Shown here: positions 1 through 12,575 of the stretch, piece after piece | How the letters are laid out: each line of letters begins with the position of its first letter | How positions within the stretch are numbered: position 1 is the first letter of the stretch | Assembly: GCA_963691655.1 (NCBI GenBank) | Contig: OY829328.1 | Span: 27,795,890 to 27,859,889 of the forward strand | Length of the DNA: 64,000 nucleotides | Direction of reading: 5' to 3' | Source of the DNA: Toxonevra muliebris | Lineage: Eukaryota; Arthropoda; Insecta; Diptera; Pallopteridae | Translations under genes and position numbers: made by a program | Notes under the pieces: generated by a model | What the model was told of the DNA's origin: nothing | Database searches by the model: none | Seen by the model: the letters and a program-made list of their open reading frames with translations, nothing else

Positions 1-181
1 GTGGAACGCGCAGAAGAGGAAGACCTAATCTCCGTTGGAAAGACCAGGTACAGGGGGACCTGACTGCACTTGGCCTTACTAACTGGCACCGGCGCGCGCA
101 TTGCAGAAGCGACTGGCGAGGCTTTTTACAGGCGGCCAAGACCGATCATCGGTTGTAGAGCCAATTAAGTAAGTAAGTAAG
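1..181 (+). mobile_element. 3' end of a non-LTR retrotransposon with short simple-repeat tail
   Basis: Reading frame 3-158 is open for 51 codons before TAG. It contains GRPNLRWKDQV, DLTALGLTNW and AAKTDHRL, the pattern (GRPxxRWxDxVxxDLxxLG..NW..A..R..W...AKT) seen at the C-terminus of several insect LINE ORF2 proteins. After a ~20-base 3' UTR the element ends in a (TAAG)n run at ~165-181. The frame is intact over this stretch, so the insertion is relatively young. The window edge cuts off the rest. Confidence 0.75.
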
Positions 182-2596
182 AGGAAGGTTGAAGGCTTTC
201 AAGGCAGATTAGTCAAATTTTGCTGTCAGAAATCCAACCTCTTTGAAAGAATTTGTGAAGGTCAACCTACAAACATTCTTTTGAAATAGTTTATTAGCAC
301 CTACACAGTCTTGAAAAATGTAGATCTTCAAAAAATATTTGTGTTATTTATTTTTGGGTTTTGAAATCGCTGAACTAGAATTTTATATTAGGTTTAAAAC
401 TTCTGAATTGCGGCTTCAATAAAATTCAATTCATTGTTTCGAGTTTTTAAATTCTTATATCAAATTTGGATTCAACTTCTATTTATGATGAAATTTCTTC
501 GAAAACTTTTCTCTGCTTTCAATCCACCATTGTAAGTTAGACATTTTGAGTTTTTTGACATCTTTTATCATATCGGATTAAGCGACTCTAAAGATATAAA
601 GAGGTCCAAATCAGATTCGGTACGTAACTAATAGTGAAATGGTTAAGTAATTTTAACCCTTAAGAAATATTCCTTTTTAAACAGTTTTATCCACAGTTTA
701 ATTCTCCACGTTCAGAATTAATATCATCTAAAAAATATCCACCGGTTATCTAAGGGTATAAATGTACCAATTTTAAATTAAGTAATGACAGTCGAAAAAA
801 TTGCAAACAAAACACCGGCAGTTCTTATACTTTTTAACTTTAACCTAACCAGATTGTTATTTCACCAGCTGCCAGAAAACTTGTGATTGTACTGCAAAGC
901 TAATCTAAAAACTTAGTATACAGCATTGGCTTCTTGGTAAGAAATGGGGTCTCTAAACAAGACATTTACACCAATCATTCGACCTTTTCTTATAAGGTAC
1001 TAGTCTGAGTAAACTAAAGCTCTTTTCTATTAATATCCTAAACACCTCGCTCACTTTGTCAGCTCAATTTAGGTTAAGGTTTCATTCTCAATGGGACCAT
1101 ACCAATGTAAATAAGCTAGAGAAACTGGTTTAATGCTCAAACAAGAATGTGGAAAAACGCAAGCATCAATTTAAGCTACAACGAGAATATGACATTAAAA
1201 CAATCTTAAGAGTTCTTTACTTTGTACTTTTCGTATAAATCGAAGTCGAAATTAGAAATTGCATATGTTGGAGGAACAAAGTTTGAAAAATACATTTATA
1301 ATATGATTTGATTTAACACAGAGTAAAGTTAAATTTTAAATATAGTTAAATCTAATCAAATTTCTGGTCCTTTCTTCTATGGCGAAATTACGTTTCGACT
1401 CCAATGCGTTTGTAAAGTAAGTAATATAATTTGCTTGAACTGCTGACAACAGTTAATAGAAATATTTTTTGCATTTTCTTTCATACCCACAACATTTTCC
1501 CATTCTTCACCTATACAATTTGCAATGTTTATACTTCAATCAGTCCAGTTGTCTCTTTGTTTGGCTGCTTGCCCACCTGCCTGCCTGGTTTATATCACTC
1601 AATTTTTCCAACTGCCATGGAAAACATCATCATTGAGTTGTACACGAAAAACAAAATAAAAAACAAACAAAAAAAAAGAAGAAATGTGTTGCACGTTACA
1701 AAAATTCTCGAATGGATTTGTCAATAAGAGCTGTCGAAAGAGGAAGGAAAAAATAACTAAAAAAATAACAACAACACTACCACACCCAACCCAATTCAAT
1801 TTACTCTCTACCACAAATGAAAACAGCAGCAATACACTGCCATGCTATTTTGGAAAATTGAGTAAAGCCAGTGGTGATACCATTACTTTTGCGACTGCTT
1901 CCTTCCGCCCCCTACCGTCCCACCCTCCCGCTTGCATTCTTTAGTCCCCTAGCATTTTCTATTTACCCAACCCAACCCAACCCATCACTAACTAGCATTG
2001 CGGTGGCGGTGGCAACGGATCAAACTTTGGCACGCTCATGTGCGACCAAAATAGGCAATGTTCAGTGAATTGTTTGTGGAAAATTTTCGCGAATAAATTT
2101 GTTTGTGGATGTGTGTGGTGTGTTTGTATGTGATTTTGATAGCACTATGTACTAGCTAGAAAAACACTGACGAATGCTTATGAATTTATTATTTTATTAC
2201 GTTTTCTCGTCTAGAGGGCATTATAAAAATTACAAGAAAAAGAAGTAGAACCAAGAGCAACTGAAAAAAGACAGAAAAATTAAATCTAGACAAATTATTA
2301 AAACAAACCCTTGAGGTGAAATATAAGTGGCTAAGCAATGTTTTTTTTTTTACTAAGGGGAAGAGAGGAGGGGAGAATCAAATTGTAGAATGTGAGTGAA
2401 TGTTTACTTTTAATCTACGTATTGTTAAGTACCTGAAAACATTTTTTTTTTTTGTAATTTAAATCGGATTTACCTATTTTTTCTTTGTAATAATATTGTA
2501 AATCTTTTGAAGTTTGTTCTTCTCGCTCATACTTTTTTGATATAAATTTATTCATATTTTAGTTTATATAAAATCTTAATAGACCAAATCTCTAAA
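182..2596. other. No gene seen; AT-rich non-coding
   Basis: Only short chance open frames lie here. There is a small (ACCCA)n run at ~1970-1986, homopolymer A/T runs, and CT-rich/CA-rich patches at 1490-2040. Nothing resembles a protein family or RNA gene. Confidence 0.6.
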
Positions 2597-2619
2597 GCGT
2601 CATACGACATAAAAGCTAA

Positions 2620-2730
2620 AACCAGGGCTTTGGAGCAGCCAAATTTTGGGGCTGCTCTGCTCCAACTCCTCTCCAACCTCTTAAGTATAGCTCCGGCTCC
2701 GCTCCGTGCTCCGCTCCGAGCTCCAACTAC
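2620..2730. repeat. GCTCC-rich degenerate minisatellite
   Basis: A GC-rich island in AT-rich sequence. Units such as GCTCCGGCTCCGCTCC recur, and an inverted arm (GGAGCAGCC facing GGCTGCTC) sits at its left end. Confidence 0.5.
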
Positions 2731-2896
2731 ATATAGTTTTCTTAATAAAAATATTTTTTTTTTTATTTTAAAATCATATGTATGTATCGCTACCTTAATT
2801 TACCCTAATACCCATTATATATTCGGATTTGGAGAACAATTTCTTGAAATTTTAATTTAAGGAACAAATCGTAAGTTTTGTGTACATGACTCCAAA

Positions 2897-3010
2897 ACTT
2901 TCGACACAGATGAGTGGGACAAGGCGTTATCTTGCCTCAAAATCATTTTGGCTCAAAACCCGACATCTTTACCATACGAAAAAAATATGATACTAACTCG
3001 TACAACAACT
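2897..3010 (+). pseudogene. Possible remnant of LTR-retrotransposon pol
   Basis: One frame reads EWDKALSCLKIILAQNP followed by MILT. This loosely fits the segment between the reverse transcriptase thumb and RNase H of gypsy-type pol (xAFxxLKxxLxxxPxLxxP...xLTTDAS). No YxDD motif, LTR or further homology is visible. It could be chance. Confidence 0.2.
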
Positions 3011-3419
3011 ACAACGTTTTGAAGACTGCTGTTATAGCAATAGAGCCAGATAATGAACCACCCCTTACTTCCAATAGCGTATTTTGAAAAAATACATCCA
3101 AAGTACTAAATTTGCAATTTCTTAAATATTAAATATCTCGAAAACTATGATATATACGAAAAAGTTACATAATATCTTTTTTTTAGAAAATCACTTAAAC
3201 TTTTTATATGTGCTAGATAATTTTTTGATATCTCTAACGGTTAACCAGTTATTAGTACAAAAAGTTTTTGGGGGGGTCGCTCTGCAACCCCAGAACAGAT
3301 TTGTGTGGTTTTTCCATCTATCATACCCCCACTAACAATTACTGAAAAAAATCGCAGTTAAGAATTTTTATGAACTTTTGGTGCATTTTTTACTCTACCG
3401 ACTGGGCTATTAATGTAAA

Positions 3420-4107
3420 TGCAAATTAATAAACTTCGTTACGTAAGGGAATAAACTGATACATAAAGTTGTAATGGAGCTGTTTATAGCTATTATAATA
3501 ATGTATCATTATTTTATAAACAATAGCCATTTTATAAAGTTGGCGTGGTCGCCTGTTTATACTTAGTAGAGGATTAAAAAGTTGTTTTATAATATCCTGT
3601 GCCATGTTTTGTACTTATGGCCCCATTTATATGGAAGTTAGAGGTATTTTTTAAAGTAGGCGTAGCAGCCTGCCAATTTTCCTTATAATCAATATTGTTA
3701 CCGCTATAACCTCACAGACTTAAGTTGAGCTGGTGTTTAAATTGAGTATGTTTTTTCAGAATGAGTGTTTCATTTGTATGGGAGGTGGGCAGGTGGCAGT
3801 GGGTCAATTTTTACAATTTTTTCTTTCGAACCTTACTTTGACAAAAAAACAATATTTGCAAAGTTTCTTAGAGATTGGACAACGTTTACTATTTTTGGCC
3901 ACAGGTTATATGGAGACGTGACACTGTGCACCGCTTTGCCAACCCTTGGACCAAACCTTAATACTTTCCATTTCATACCAAGGCAATCAAACATCTAGGA
4001 CCGAATCGATTGAGAATATTTTGAGTGAATTGTGTGAGGAGCAGTACATTCACAGAAGAAATGATTAAAAGCCCTAATTCCTTTACAAATTCGTTTGTAA
4101 AAATGTG
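3420..4107. repeat. Decayed dispersed repeat related to the GGGAGGTGCCACGCCCA family
   Basis: Phrases such as GTATGGGAGGTGGGCAGG and GTTGGCGTGGTCGCC recur in degenerate form and resemble the clearer copies at 4610-4870 and 42860-43260. No coding capacity is credible. Confidence 0.35.
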
Positions 4108-4410
4108 TAAAAATAACTACTTAAGTTTAACATTAAAAGAAAAATTAAAAATTATTGCGTAACACAAGAATGGTGTGAACAAATTGGAGCAATATAAAAA
4201 GTAAGAATGTTCTAAATGGTATAATCTAAATCTCTAAATCGTACAATTAAAAGTGAAGAAAATATTTCAGAAATTTCAAAAAAATTGGAATTCGACAGAC
4301 AAGTGGCGAATGAGAAGTGGAGCTTGTGGTCAGATGGAGAATGCCTTTTCCATATGGGTCAGTCAAATGAGTGAGGCAGGCGCTGTGATATCATCAGCAA
4401 TCTGTATAAA
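4108..4410 (+). pseudogene. Degenerate pogo/Tigger-like transposase N-terminus
   Basis: Conceptual reading gives LSLTLKEKLKIIA, then stops and frameshifts, then RMRSGACGQMENAFSIWVSQ. This follows the layout of the psq-type helix-turn-helix (LSLKEKLKIIxx...) and the CENP-B-type DNA-binding segment (RxRxGKYxxLExALxxWF) of pogo/Tigger transposases. The catalytic DDE domain is not recognisable downstream. It is a dead N-terminal fragment; its termini were not found. Confidence 0.45.
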
Positions 4411-4609
4411 TAACAGTTGTATAACGATATACATATATTCCATATATTTTTTGAGATTAAAATTTTTAGGATTTTAGGAATTTAGGTAAAACCCGGTTAT
4501 TCCCCGCTTGATTGAGCTAAAAATTGTGTTTTTCGTCGATCCAATTAACAGGGGATTACTTTACCAAACCTTAAACTGTGTGTGGTTCTGGGAATATACC
4601 GTCTTAAGA

Positions 4610-4870
4610 ATCTATAATGTCTAGGAGGAGCCACACCCTTTTTCCAATCCTACCCACATTCTTTCTATGTCATTATATTGTAATGGTACTGGAGATATAC
4701 TCAAAAAAATATTAGGATCGTATTGTACTGTAAATGGTTCCGAAGATATGCGCAAAGAAGAATAAGGTTTGTATGGGAGGTGCCACGCTCACTTGTAATC
4801 TGTATCAAAAAAACACAACCTCTAAATTTGAGTTCAATCTGTTCATTCGTAGTTAGAAGCCATATAGCAA
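4610..4870. repeat. Dispersed repeat, GGGAGGTGCCACGC family
   Basis: Two degenerate units about 154 bases apart carry AGGAGCCACACCC (near 4626) and GGGAGGTGCCACGCTCAC (near 4775). They are followed by the ATATGCGCAAAG/AGATATACTC phrases also present in the 42860-43260 array. Confidence 0.45.
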
Positions 4871-7800
4871 TATATACATTATGGTCGAGTTGATAAAGCG
4901 TGAAAATGGCGGAGAATTTTCAGTTTTTATTATGCAATGCAAATGCTCTACCTACTTAGGAGTTTCGCTGGTTGAATAACTTTTCACCATATAAAATTGC
5001 TTGCCACTTAATAGTGCGAACGATTGATTTTAACTAGGGGTTAAAAATCAAATCGAATCATACAAAATATCATCTAATAAATTACAGCTAAATTGCACAA
5101 ACTTATCCGCACACACGATTATATAATCTTTATTTCAATTGAAAGTAATAACGAAGAGAATCCAAATCATTTCTATCTAGTTATAATTCAAAAATCCATT
5201 TAAATCTGTCATTTAATCAAAAAGCAAAAAGAAAAAAATGGCTGCATTGCAAATCCATAAAACTGACATTAAACGATACCAACAATATAAAATATGAAAG
5301 TGATATCTCATTTTGAAAATGCTTATAAATGGACATATTCCAATAGGGATAGAGATATTATATATTAGGATGTAATGAAAAACACAAAATTTTAGAAAAA
5401 TTCACTATCAATTTTACTGAATCTGCCACTGCTACCTCCAGATAATAGGTCACGAGACCCAAATCGGTTCTATGTCATCTACGTTAATTCTGCATTTGGC
5501 GATTTTCGGTTTTTAAACAAGCTTTTAGGAGGAGCTCTTACTCCTTACATCAACGGGTGTGCATCAGCTTATGCATCCTGCGGCCTTATGATCACAAAAA
5601 AAAAAACAAACAAAAATTATGCACCATAAGAAATTTACAGTCGTCCTAGTACCAGTATGAAAAAAGCTCCGAAAATCCAACTTTTAGCAGTAATCAGAAA
5701 TGATTCAGGTGTAAATAAAATGTTTTTCAATTTATATCGTTTCGGTGCAAAAACCGACTTGGCAACTCAATGTTGTCGGCCACTTTCAAGATTTTTGAAA
5801 CATCATAAACTGTATATACATATACTCTTTCTTTACCTACATAAAAGTTGAAGTTTTTTTAATCGGCTAAATTCAACGACTTAGGGCGACTTACAAATAA
5901 TTTCACACAGAAAGCACAATCCAGTGTGAAGCGTATGTGTTTATGTGTGTGTGGATGCTAGGAAAAGAGAAGAGTGAAGCAGACTTTGTTAAGTGACACA
6001 TGGACAAGTATGTACAGGAAACATTTCAGCTCAATTGAATTTACCCGCGGCATAATATTACATTTCCTTTCACTACTTCCAAATGTATTAATAATAACTC
6101 AATGATTTTCATATTATCCTACAAAGAGAGATAGATGCATACATATGGAAAGGCAGGGGAAGGGAAATACAGGCGACGGCTAAGATGAATTCCAAATAGA
6201 TTTACTAAAGACCGTAGATTCTATCACACAATGCCAGAGGATATCAATTTATTTTACATTCTACATAACTACATCACTCGTTCTAACACCATCACCATCA
6301 CTGCTGCCGCTGTCCCTTGCCCAAGGGAGATTTTCATTCGCATTCATTCACAATTTTTATGTTAAATTTATTTTCTCATTTCTTTCCTACTATATTATTG
6401 TGATTCATTTGCAGGAATTAGGTTTTTCACTTCTTTGCTTGCTCTGCTCCAATTTCTCGCGTAGCCTTGCGATTTATTGCACTATGTAATTTTAAAATTT
6501 GTTCGTGAACCAAAATTAGAATCCGAAACCAAGCAAGCGTACTTGGGTAGAACAACAAAACCATATCGCCTTAAAGTATTAAAGGATTTTGTTAAAATTC
6601 TATTCCTTTTGAATTTGTAAGTTTCTTACATAGTTTTACATAAAAATGTGTTTTTTGTTTTTGTGAAAAAAAAATTAAATTTTCTCTATTTCCAACTTAA
6701 AGTTTCTATCCAACTTAAATAATTTCAATGTCCAATAATTCTCCACAAATAGTTTAAGCATTGAAATTTACTCACTTTTCATTTATTTATGCTGGGCAAA
6801 GACTTCCACCCTGGAATTGTTATCGCATTTCGTATATTGAATAATATGTGCTCTGACACAAATATTGTCATAATTTAAAACAATCTTTTTTTTTGCATTC
6901 TTTATTGCCTTATCTCACCAAAATTCACTTAATTACCTTCATTATTTTTGTGGGTTTCCTATTGTAAATTAACTATTTTTCATTATTCTGATAAGAACTA
7001 AAACTTTTCACTTATTTTATGGGTTTTATTTATGCAATTAGTTTTGTGGTTTAACTCAATACTTAATTTAAATTCCATCGCACTTGCAGAATTTTCATTT
7101 CCGGTTACAAAGGTTGGTGTTTATATATCAAAAACTGAACTCTGAAGTGAACAAAAGAGAGGGAGGCTGTAGGGATATTTATTTTCAAAATTCACTTAAT
7201 TTCTTAAGCAATTTTTGTGGTTTTATTAGAATTGCTACTTTTCAATCATATTATGACTTCCTTCAACATATTTTCTCGTTTAAATTCATCACCTACTCTC
7301 ATAAAGCTGAAGAAAATTAAGGGTGAATAGAAGGTAATGTAGAAGAAGAAGAGTGGAATCGTATTGTGCATGACTTCACTTTTGAATTCGATTCGTCCTA
7401 ATATCTAACTAGCATTTATGAAAGCTGACAAGCAGAAGCAGCGGGATAAGCCATTTTTATATACCATATAAGGCTTGATCGACGAAATTATGCAAAAGAC
7501 TGAAGTCTATTGTGAATAAACTGATTGGATCTTATCGCTGTGAATGTCTTTATGCCTGTTAATTCGACCAAGGTCGTGGGCAGGTTACCATGCAATAACC
7601 ATACATTTTTAGATTTTTTGAAACCAACGTTTTATTTTAATTATGTGAGAATAAATACGATGATGACTTTGATGGGCCCTACCAGACAGCAGAAGAACCA
7701 CATTTTTAGAATATCTTCTAATTAGGGTAGATCCGATCAAATTTTATCGTGTTGAACTGCTGCAATTTTATACATGATTGCAAAATTAATTGGTCAATAT

Positions 7801-9043
7801 TTTGTACCTAAAACTTTGAGCACTCGTTTCTCTAAACCATGTTTTCAAAGTCAGTCAACATGTTTTCTCAAAATCCTTCCTGATAAATCCTGATCAAACT
7901 GAAATCTAGCGCATTCTAGCAAAAATTTGGAATTTTAACGGCAGCCAGTTTTAAAACAATTAATTGAATTAATTACTCTTTTTGAGAACTGCCTTTTTCA
8001 TCCGCCAAATTTACTAATTCTGTAATGAAGCATTTTTCTTTTTTTTTAAATAATTATTTCTCGAATTAGAGTGATCACCACGAAATCCTTTTTTAAAATA
8101 AATGGTGCACGGAAATGTTTATAACTATAATAGGAATCAATTTTTATTTTTAATGTTTTTTAAATATTATTAAGGGCATTTCCATAAACGTTGTAAATCT
8201 AGTAAATCTTAGAGCCTTGTAAACGAACTGTCAAAATTTTTATGGAAAATGGAGACTATGGAGGGTAACCTAGTAATATTCCGAGGCAAATTTGATGCGT
8301 AAACAGCCTCGAAAAATTACACGAGTATTTCAGTGTTGTCTGTAGTTAAAACAATTTGATACTAAGCCTGAAAGCCAAAGTGTATTTACATAAAAATATG
8401 ATACGCCGTAAATATGTCGGCTGAATAATAAACCGAATTTAAAAATTAATTCAAAGAAAATCTTTTGTTTTTTAAAACTTTAAAAAAAAAGAAATGTAGT
8501 CGACGCATTCAGGAATTTCAGGCTCAGTGAAATTAGATCGCTTGAGTTTAAAAATATCTTTAGAATACGTTATTTGACTATATGATTTAAGACCGCTAAC
8601 AAATATATTAGTGAATTGATTTTAGACCAAGTTAAATCACCACTCTTCATTTGGTACGGCAGTTAAAATTCATTTGGTCAATTCATTTTATCTGAGCGAT
8701 CAAAATATATTTTTCTATTAAAGATGACTTTGAAGTTTGTCCAACTGGCGCGTGCTATTTGCCTGAATCTCTTTTAATCCCAGTTTGGCGAAACGTCTGC
8801 TAAAACCTTTTAGATTTTAGGACAAAATTAGGTCAACATGGAACCGAGTATCGAGAAAAATGTATAATTAATGTTGCATATGCCCATTCCTCAAGAATTT
8901 CATCCTCTTCTTTTTGCTGGTTACTCTCCACGAATGAAAAAAATAGTTTTAAGTCTATATACAAATATAAACTATGCCAAAATAAGAAGCCAAATATTTT
9001 CAGCATAAGTAATTAATGACGTCAATAAATTGAAGTAAGGAAC
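4871..9043. other. No gene seen; AT-rich non-coding
   Basis: The stretch holds scattered poly-A/T and short microsatellites (GTGT near 5940; CACCATCACCATCAC at ~6286). Open frames are short and unlike known proteins. Confidence 0.6.
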
Positions 9044-10210
9044 ATGACAGTTAGTAGAACCGGATTCCAACATCTCCCACTTGACTGCCCCCTAATCAAA
9101 AAAACTCGAAATCAAATTGATGTTGTGATCGACGGAAGGCACGCTTCCCGTATACTAGAAGTATGTACGATACATGATGCAAACATCAACGCAGGCAACT
9201 GCTTGATTACAGCAAAGTTCTGCACACGTCTCTTCAAATACAACAAACCAACCAAAACTTTTGTCGATTGAATCTTACTGCTCCCATCAAAATCAGTGAG
9301 TTGTAACGCGAGCTGCTAAGGCTGTGGTTATATTGCGAGTATGCTCGGCGAACACCATGAAATTGTTGTTGCACCGAACACAAAGAGAGAGTCTTTACTC
9401 ACTCTCACACTGAACTCGGTGTATAGTACACCGAGCACGCCGAATATTCGGGGTAGCAATGAGTTATTTTACAAAACAGTATCATTACATATAAAATATT
9501 ATTAAACAAACGAGTATATTTTGACAAAAAACAACTCTGCAACGAGCTGAATGTAACCACCTTGATCGTTAAGTTTTTGCCTTCTGGAACAATTCACAAT
9601 CCCAGCGAACGAAAACAACCGATGAGACGAGGGTAATGGGGTATTGTATTTAAAAAAAAAACGTTTTTAATTGCCGGATGATTTTTTAAAACTGTTTCCT
9701 GAAGATAATTTTCCGAGTCAGTGGAAGCACGCTGAATGCTAACATCTATTTAAGTAGCTATACAAATGCATATATTAATACAGGCGCTAAGGAACAATTC
9801 GGAGAGTTAAGAAGAAAAGAGAATACACATTTCAAGTTGGGGAAAGAGAGGCAGCAAGACGTGAGTGCGATAATATTGGGATGTTGAAAATGAGAACCAA
9901 ACATTTTTCGAAAAAATAAGATACCTGACTAACAGTTTAAAAATCCGAGGATAAGCAAAGTGGAAGACGGAAATCTGATGAACATTTTTCACAACTGCTG
10001 AATGGCGATGACGAGGTGAAAAGCTTACAAAACGCATGTATATGCTCTAATGCAGAATATGACTGAACAAAAGCATTCTCAGTGATTGGAACCAAAAGCG
10101 TACTATGCCCAATTCACAAGAAAGGCGATCCCTCGATCTAAACCAACTAACTATCGTGGAATAAGATTTTTTAATACCGCATATAACTTTTTATACCGGG
10201 TTCTAAAAAA
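9044..10210 (+). mobile_element. Degenerate RTE/CR1-type LINE: endonuclease tail, linker and start of reverse transcriptase, interrupted
   Basis: 9044-9271 encodes NQIDVVIDGRHASRILEV followed by ANINAGNCLITAK, matching the end of an AP-type endonuclease domain (NQIDHVxIDxRHxSxxxDVR..GAxxxSDHxLV). The usual His of SDH is lost. From ~9783 the linker resumes (AKEQFGELRRKENTHFK, then HFSQLLNGDDEV), and at ~10105-10205 the first reverse transcriptase block reads CPIHKKGDPS / NYRGIRFFNTAYN across a stop and a frameshift. About 470 bases of foreign sequence (~9310-9782) lie between. The element is dead and 3' truncated; the catalytic FADD block is absent. Confidence 0.65.
9565..9782 (+). repeat. Dispersed repeat X, copy 1 (inside the LINE)
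   Basis: About 200 bases almost identical to 11744-11945, including ATTCACAATCCCAGCGAACG, an A-run followed by CGTTTTTAATTGCCGGATG, and the ending GCATATATTAATACA. Identity is high but copy 2 lacks ~15 bases in the middle. No terminal repeats were identified. Confidence 0.7.
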
Positions 10211-11513
10211 GAAAGTTCTACTGAGCAATGTGTTCACAGTTGTCCTAGATTACTAAGGTTAATAACTTTTTTGTTTGAAATTTTGTTTTCTTCAATAAAT
10301 AAAAATAGAATTTAATAAAAATGTTTGCAGATTTAATTAATTAAATTTAGAGCGCCATCTGTTTCACTAATATAAATAAACTTTGTTTTTATTTTGAAAT
10401 CATCCTATATTCATATATTTAAATAGATGCTTATCAAAAATACTAAATAGATGAACCGGAATTTATAAAGTTTTTCGTACAAGCTGACGAATTTGTGTTA
10501 AAATCCAAATGGCCCATAAATAACATGAACTTCTGTTGCAGCATTTATTTAAGAATCTAACATCATTTTCTTGTCATAAATGCTGATATGTGATTATGTA
10601 AATTGTACAAAAACAATGACGGCAACGACACTGATGACTATGTTTGATAATGTTGCTGACAATGATTATGTTGGTGACTGTGGGGGAGATGGTGACAAAG
10701 ATGCTTCAACACCTTTTTAAACGTCGTTTGCATTTTCAATGCATATATTTAGTTAGAAATGCATACATACATATGAATATATGTATATTCGCATAAACAT
10801 ATGTCTATATGTATGTTTTGACATACATATAAACCTCGGTTTACTTACATTTGAATATTTATACATAAGTATACAGTATAGATTTTAAGTACATGGCAAC
10901 CCTACTCAACATAAGACACCTGTATGTATACCCACACAAAAGAATGGCAAATATGTGCCACAGAGTTTGTAGTAAAATAGTTACATATACCGCATAAGTA
11001 TGTAAAATGTTTCTCCCATGAGTATAAAAATTACTAACATTTTCCTTTAGTGGCTTGAATTTTTTTCTCTTTTTTTTTTTTTTTTTTTGGTTCGTTGTGT
11101 GTTTCTACAATGTTGATGCGTTATTTGTGGCGATGATAGTGTATTTTACATATACTTATATACATAGGTATATATAGTTACATTTTCGATATATAAAATG
11201 GTTTGGGCTAGCTGACTGACTGACTAACTGATTCATAATTTATTTTTCTTAGTTTTGCTAGAAGCTGACTTTATTTTTCTTGTGGTCCATACTAAAGCAG
11301 TTTTGATCGTGAAAATCATTAGAATTTTAAAAAGTTTTTACCCAAAAATTTAATAATGCCAATTTTGAACATTTTCCATTTTCTAGCATCTATAAAATAC
11401 AGAAACAAAATTTTAAAATTTTTTTGTTTAGTTATAACTGCGGCTTACCGTTCTAGGTAAGCTTTTGGTCAAACCTTTTAACTCATTACAAGTTTTAAAA
11501 ACTCTAGTCTTAG
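10211..11513. other. No gene seen; microsatellite-rich spacer
   Basis: CATA/TATG-rich sequence (10740-10870), a ~20-base T run near 11070, and a (GACT)n stretch near 11210. No credible coding sequence. Confidence 0.6.
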
Positions 11514-11743
11514 AATGTTATCATACATGGGCACACTGCAGTAAATATTAAGTGCATTAATAATAGCAATAATCAGTAAATTTTTACTGATTACTGAAAA
11601 AAATTGCAGTAATCAGTAAATATTTAGTCTAAAATCATGCACTAAATTGAATAAATCATTTAAAAAAAAAATTCGATTAATTTCACTTCTTTCAAACATC
11701 TATTATATATTTGTTATACGCTATGAGCATTTCGTAATTTGCA

Positions 11744-11945
11744 TCGTTGAGTTTTTGCCTACTGGAACGATTCACAATCCCAGCGAACGAAAACAACCGA
11801 TGAGACGAGGGTAATGGGGTATTGTATTTAAAAAAAAACGTTTTTAATTGCCGGATGATTTTTTAAAACTGTTTCAGTGATTCAGTGGAAACACGCTGAA
11901 TGCTAACATCTATTTAAGTAGCTATACAAATGCATATATTAATAC
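11744..11945 (+). repeat. Dispersed repeat X, copy 2 (inside the hAT-like element)
   Basis: Same orientation and near-identical to 9565-9782. Its occurrence in two unrelated hosts, a LINE and a hAT-like element, shows that it is itself mobile or was captured. Confidence 0.7.
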
Positions 11946-12215
11946 AAATATATAAAGGAAAATTTAGGTAACATGCCCATTACTCTAGTCGAAAAAAAAG
12001 AAAACTTCGAAATTTCATAAAAACAAAAATGGGCTCTTATAAAACAGATATTTCTGAACAAAATGAGCCTAGGTAGAACAAAAATCCATCAAGTATTTCA
12101 AAAGTTTTAGATACACATTTTAGACACTATAAGGACCCATTAAATGCCAAAAAAAATTAATTTAATGGAAATGCCTTTTTAAGTGTAAAAACTTTGATTA
12201 AACACATGGCAAATA

Positions 12216-12575
12216 CAGCGGACGCTCGGAATTTCGAATTTCTGGACGTTTTTTAAAATTAATTTTTTTCAAGAATTTTTTAATTATTTTTCTAAGCTTC
12301 ATAGTCGTTTTAAAAAATTATAGGCGTAAAACATTTTAGAAATACATATATTGTACACAGTAGCATTTTATTAGGTAAAAACACTAAAAGCAAGAAAAAT
12401 AGTCATACAAAAATTAATTCCAAACCAACTCAGAAAACTTCGTCAAATCTTAAGATTTTATGAAGTTGCATACAAAAAAAATTAATTCCAGAAAATTTAA
12501 ATCTAATCTTAAGATTTTACATACAAGTTCTGGACAATTAAGATTTCTGAACTTAAGAATACCGAACGCCTACTG
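12216..12575 (-). mobile_element. TA-flanked MITE, family P copy 1
   Basis: Ends read CAGCGGACGCTCGGAATTTC and, on the other strand, CAGTAGGCGTTCGGTATTC, each bordered by TA (12214-12215, 12576-12577). The interior aligns in reverse orientation with 52591-53412, sharing for example AAAATCTTAAGATT, GGAATTAATTTTTG and AAAATGCTACTG. CAG-type ends with a TA duplication suggest a pogo or Tc1/mariner-driven MITE. Confidence 0.7.
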
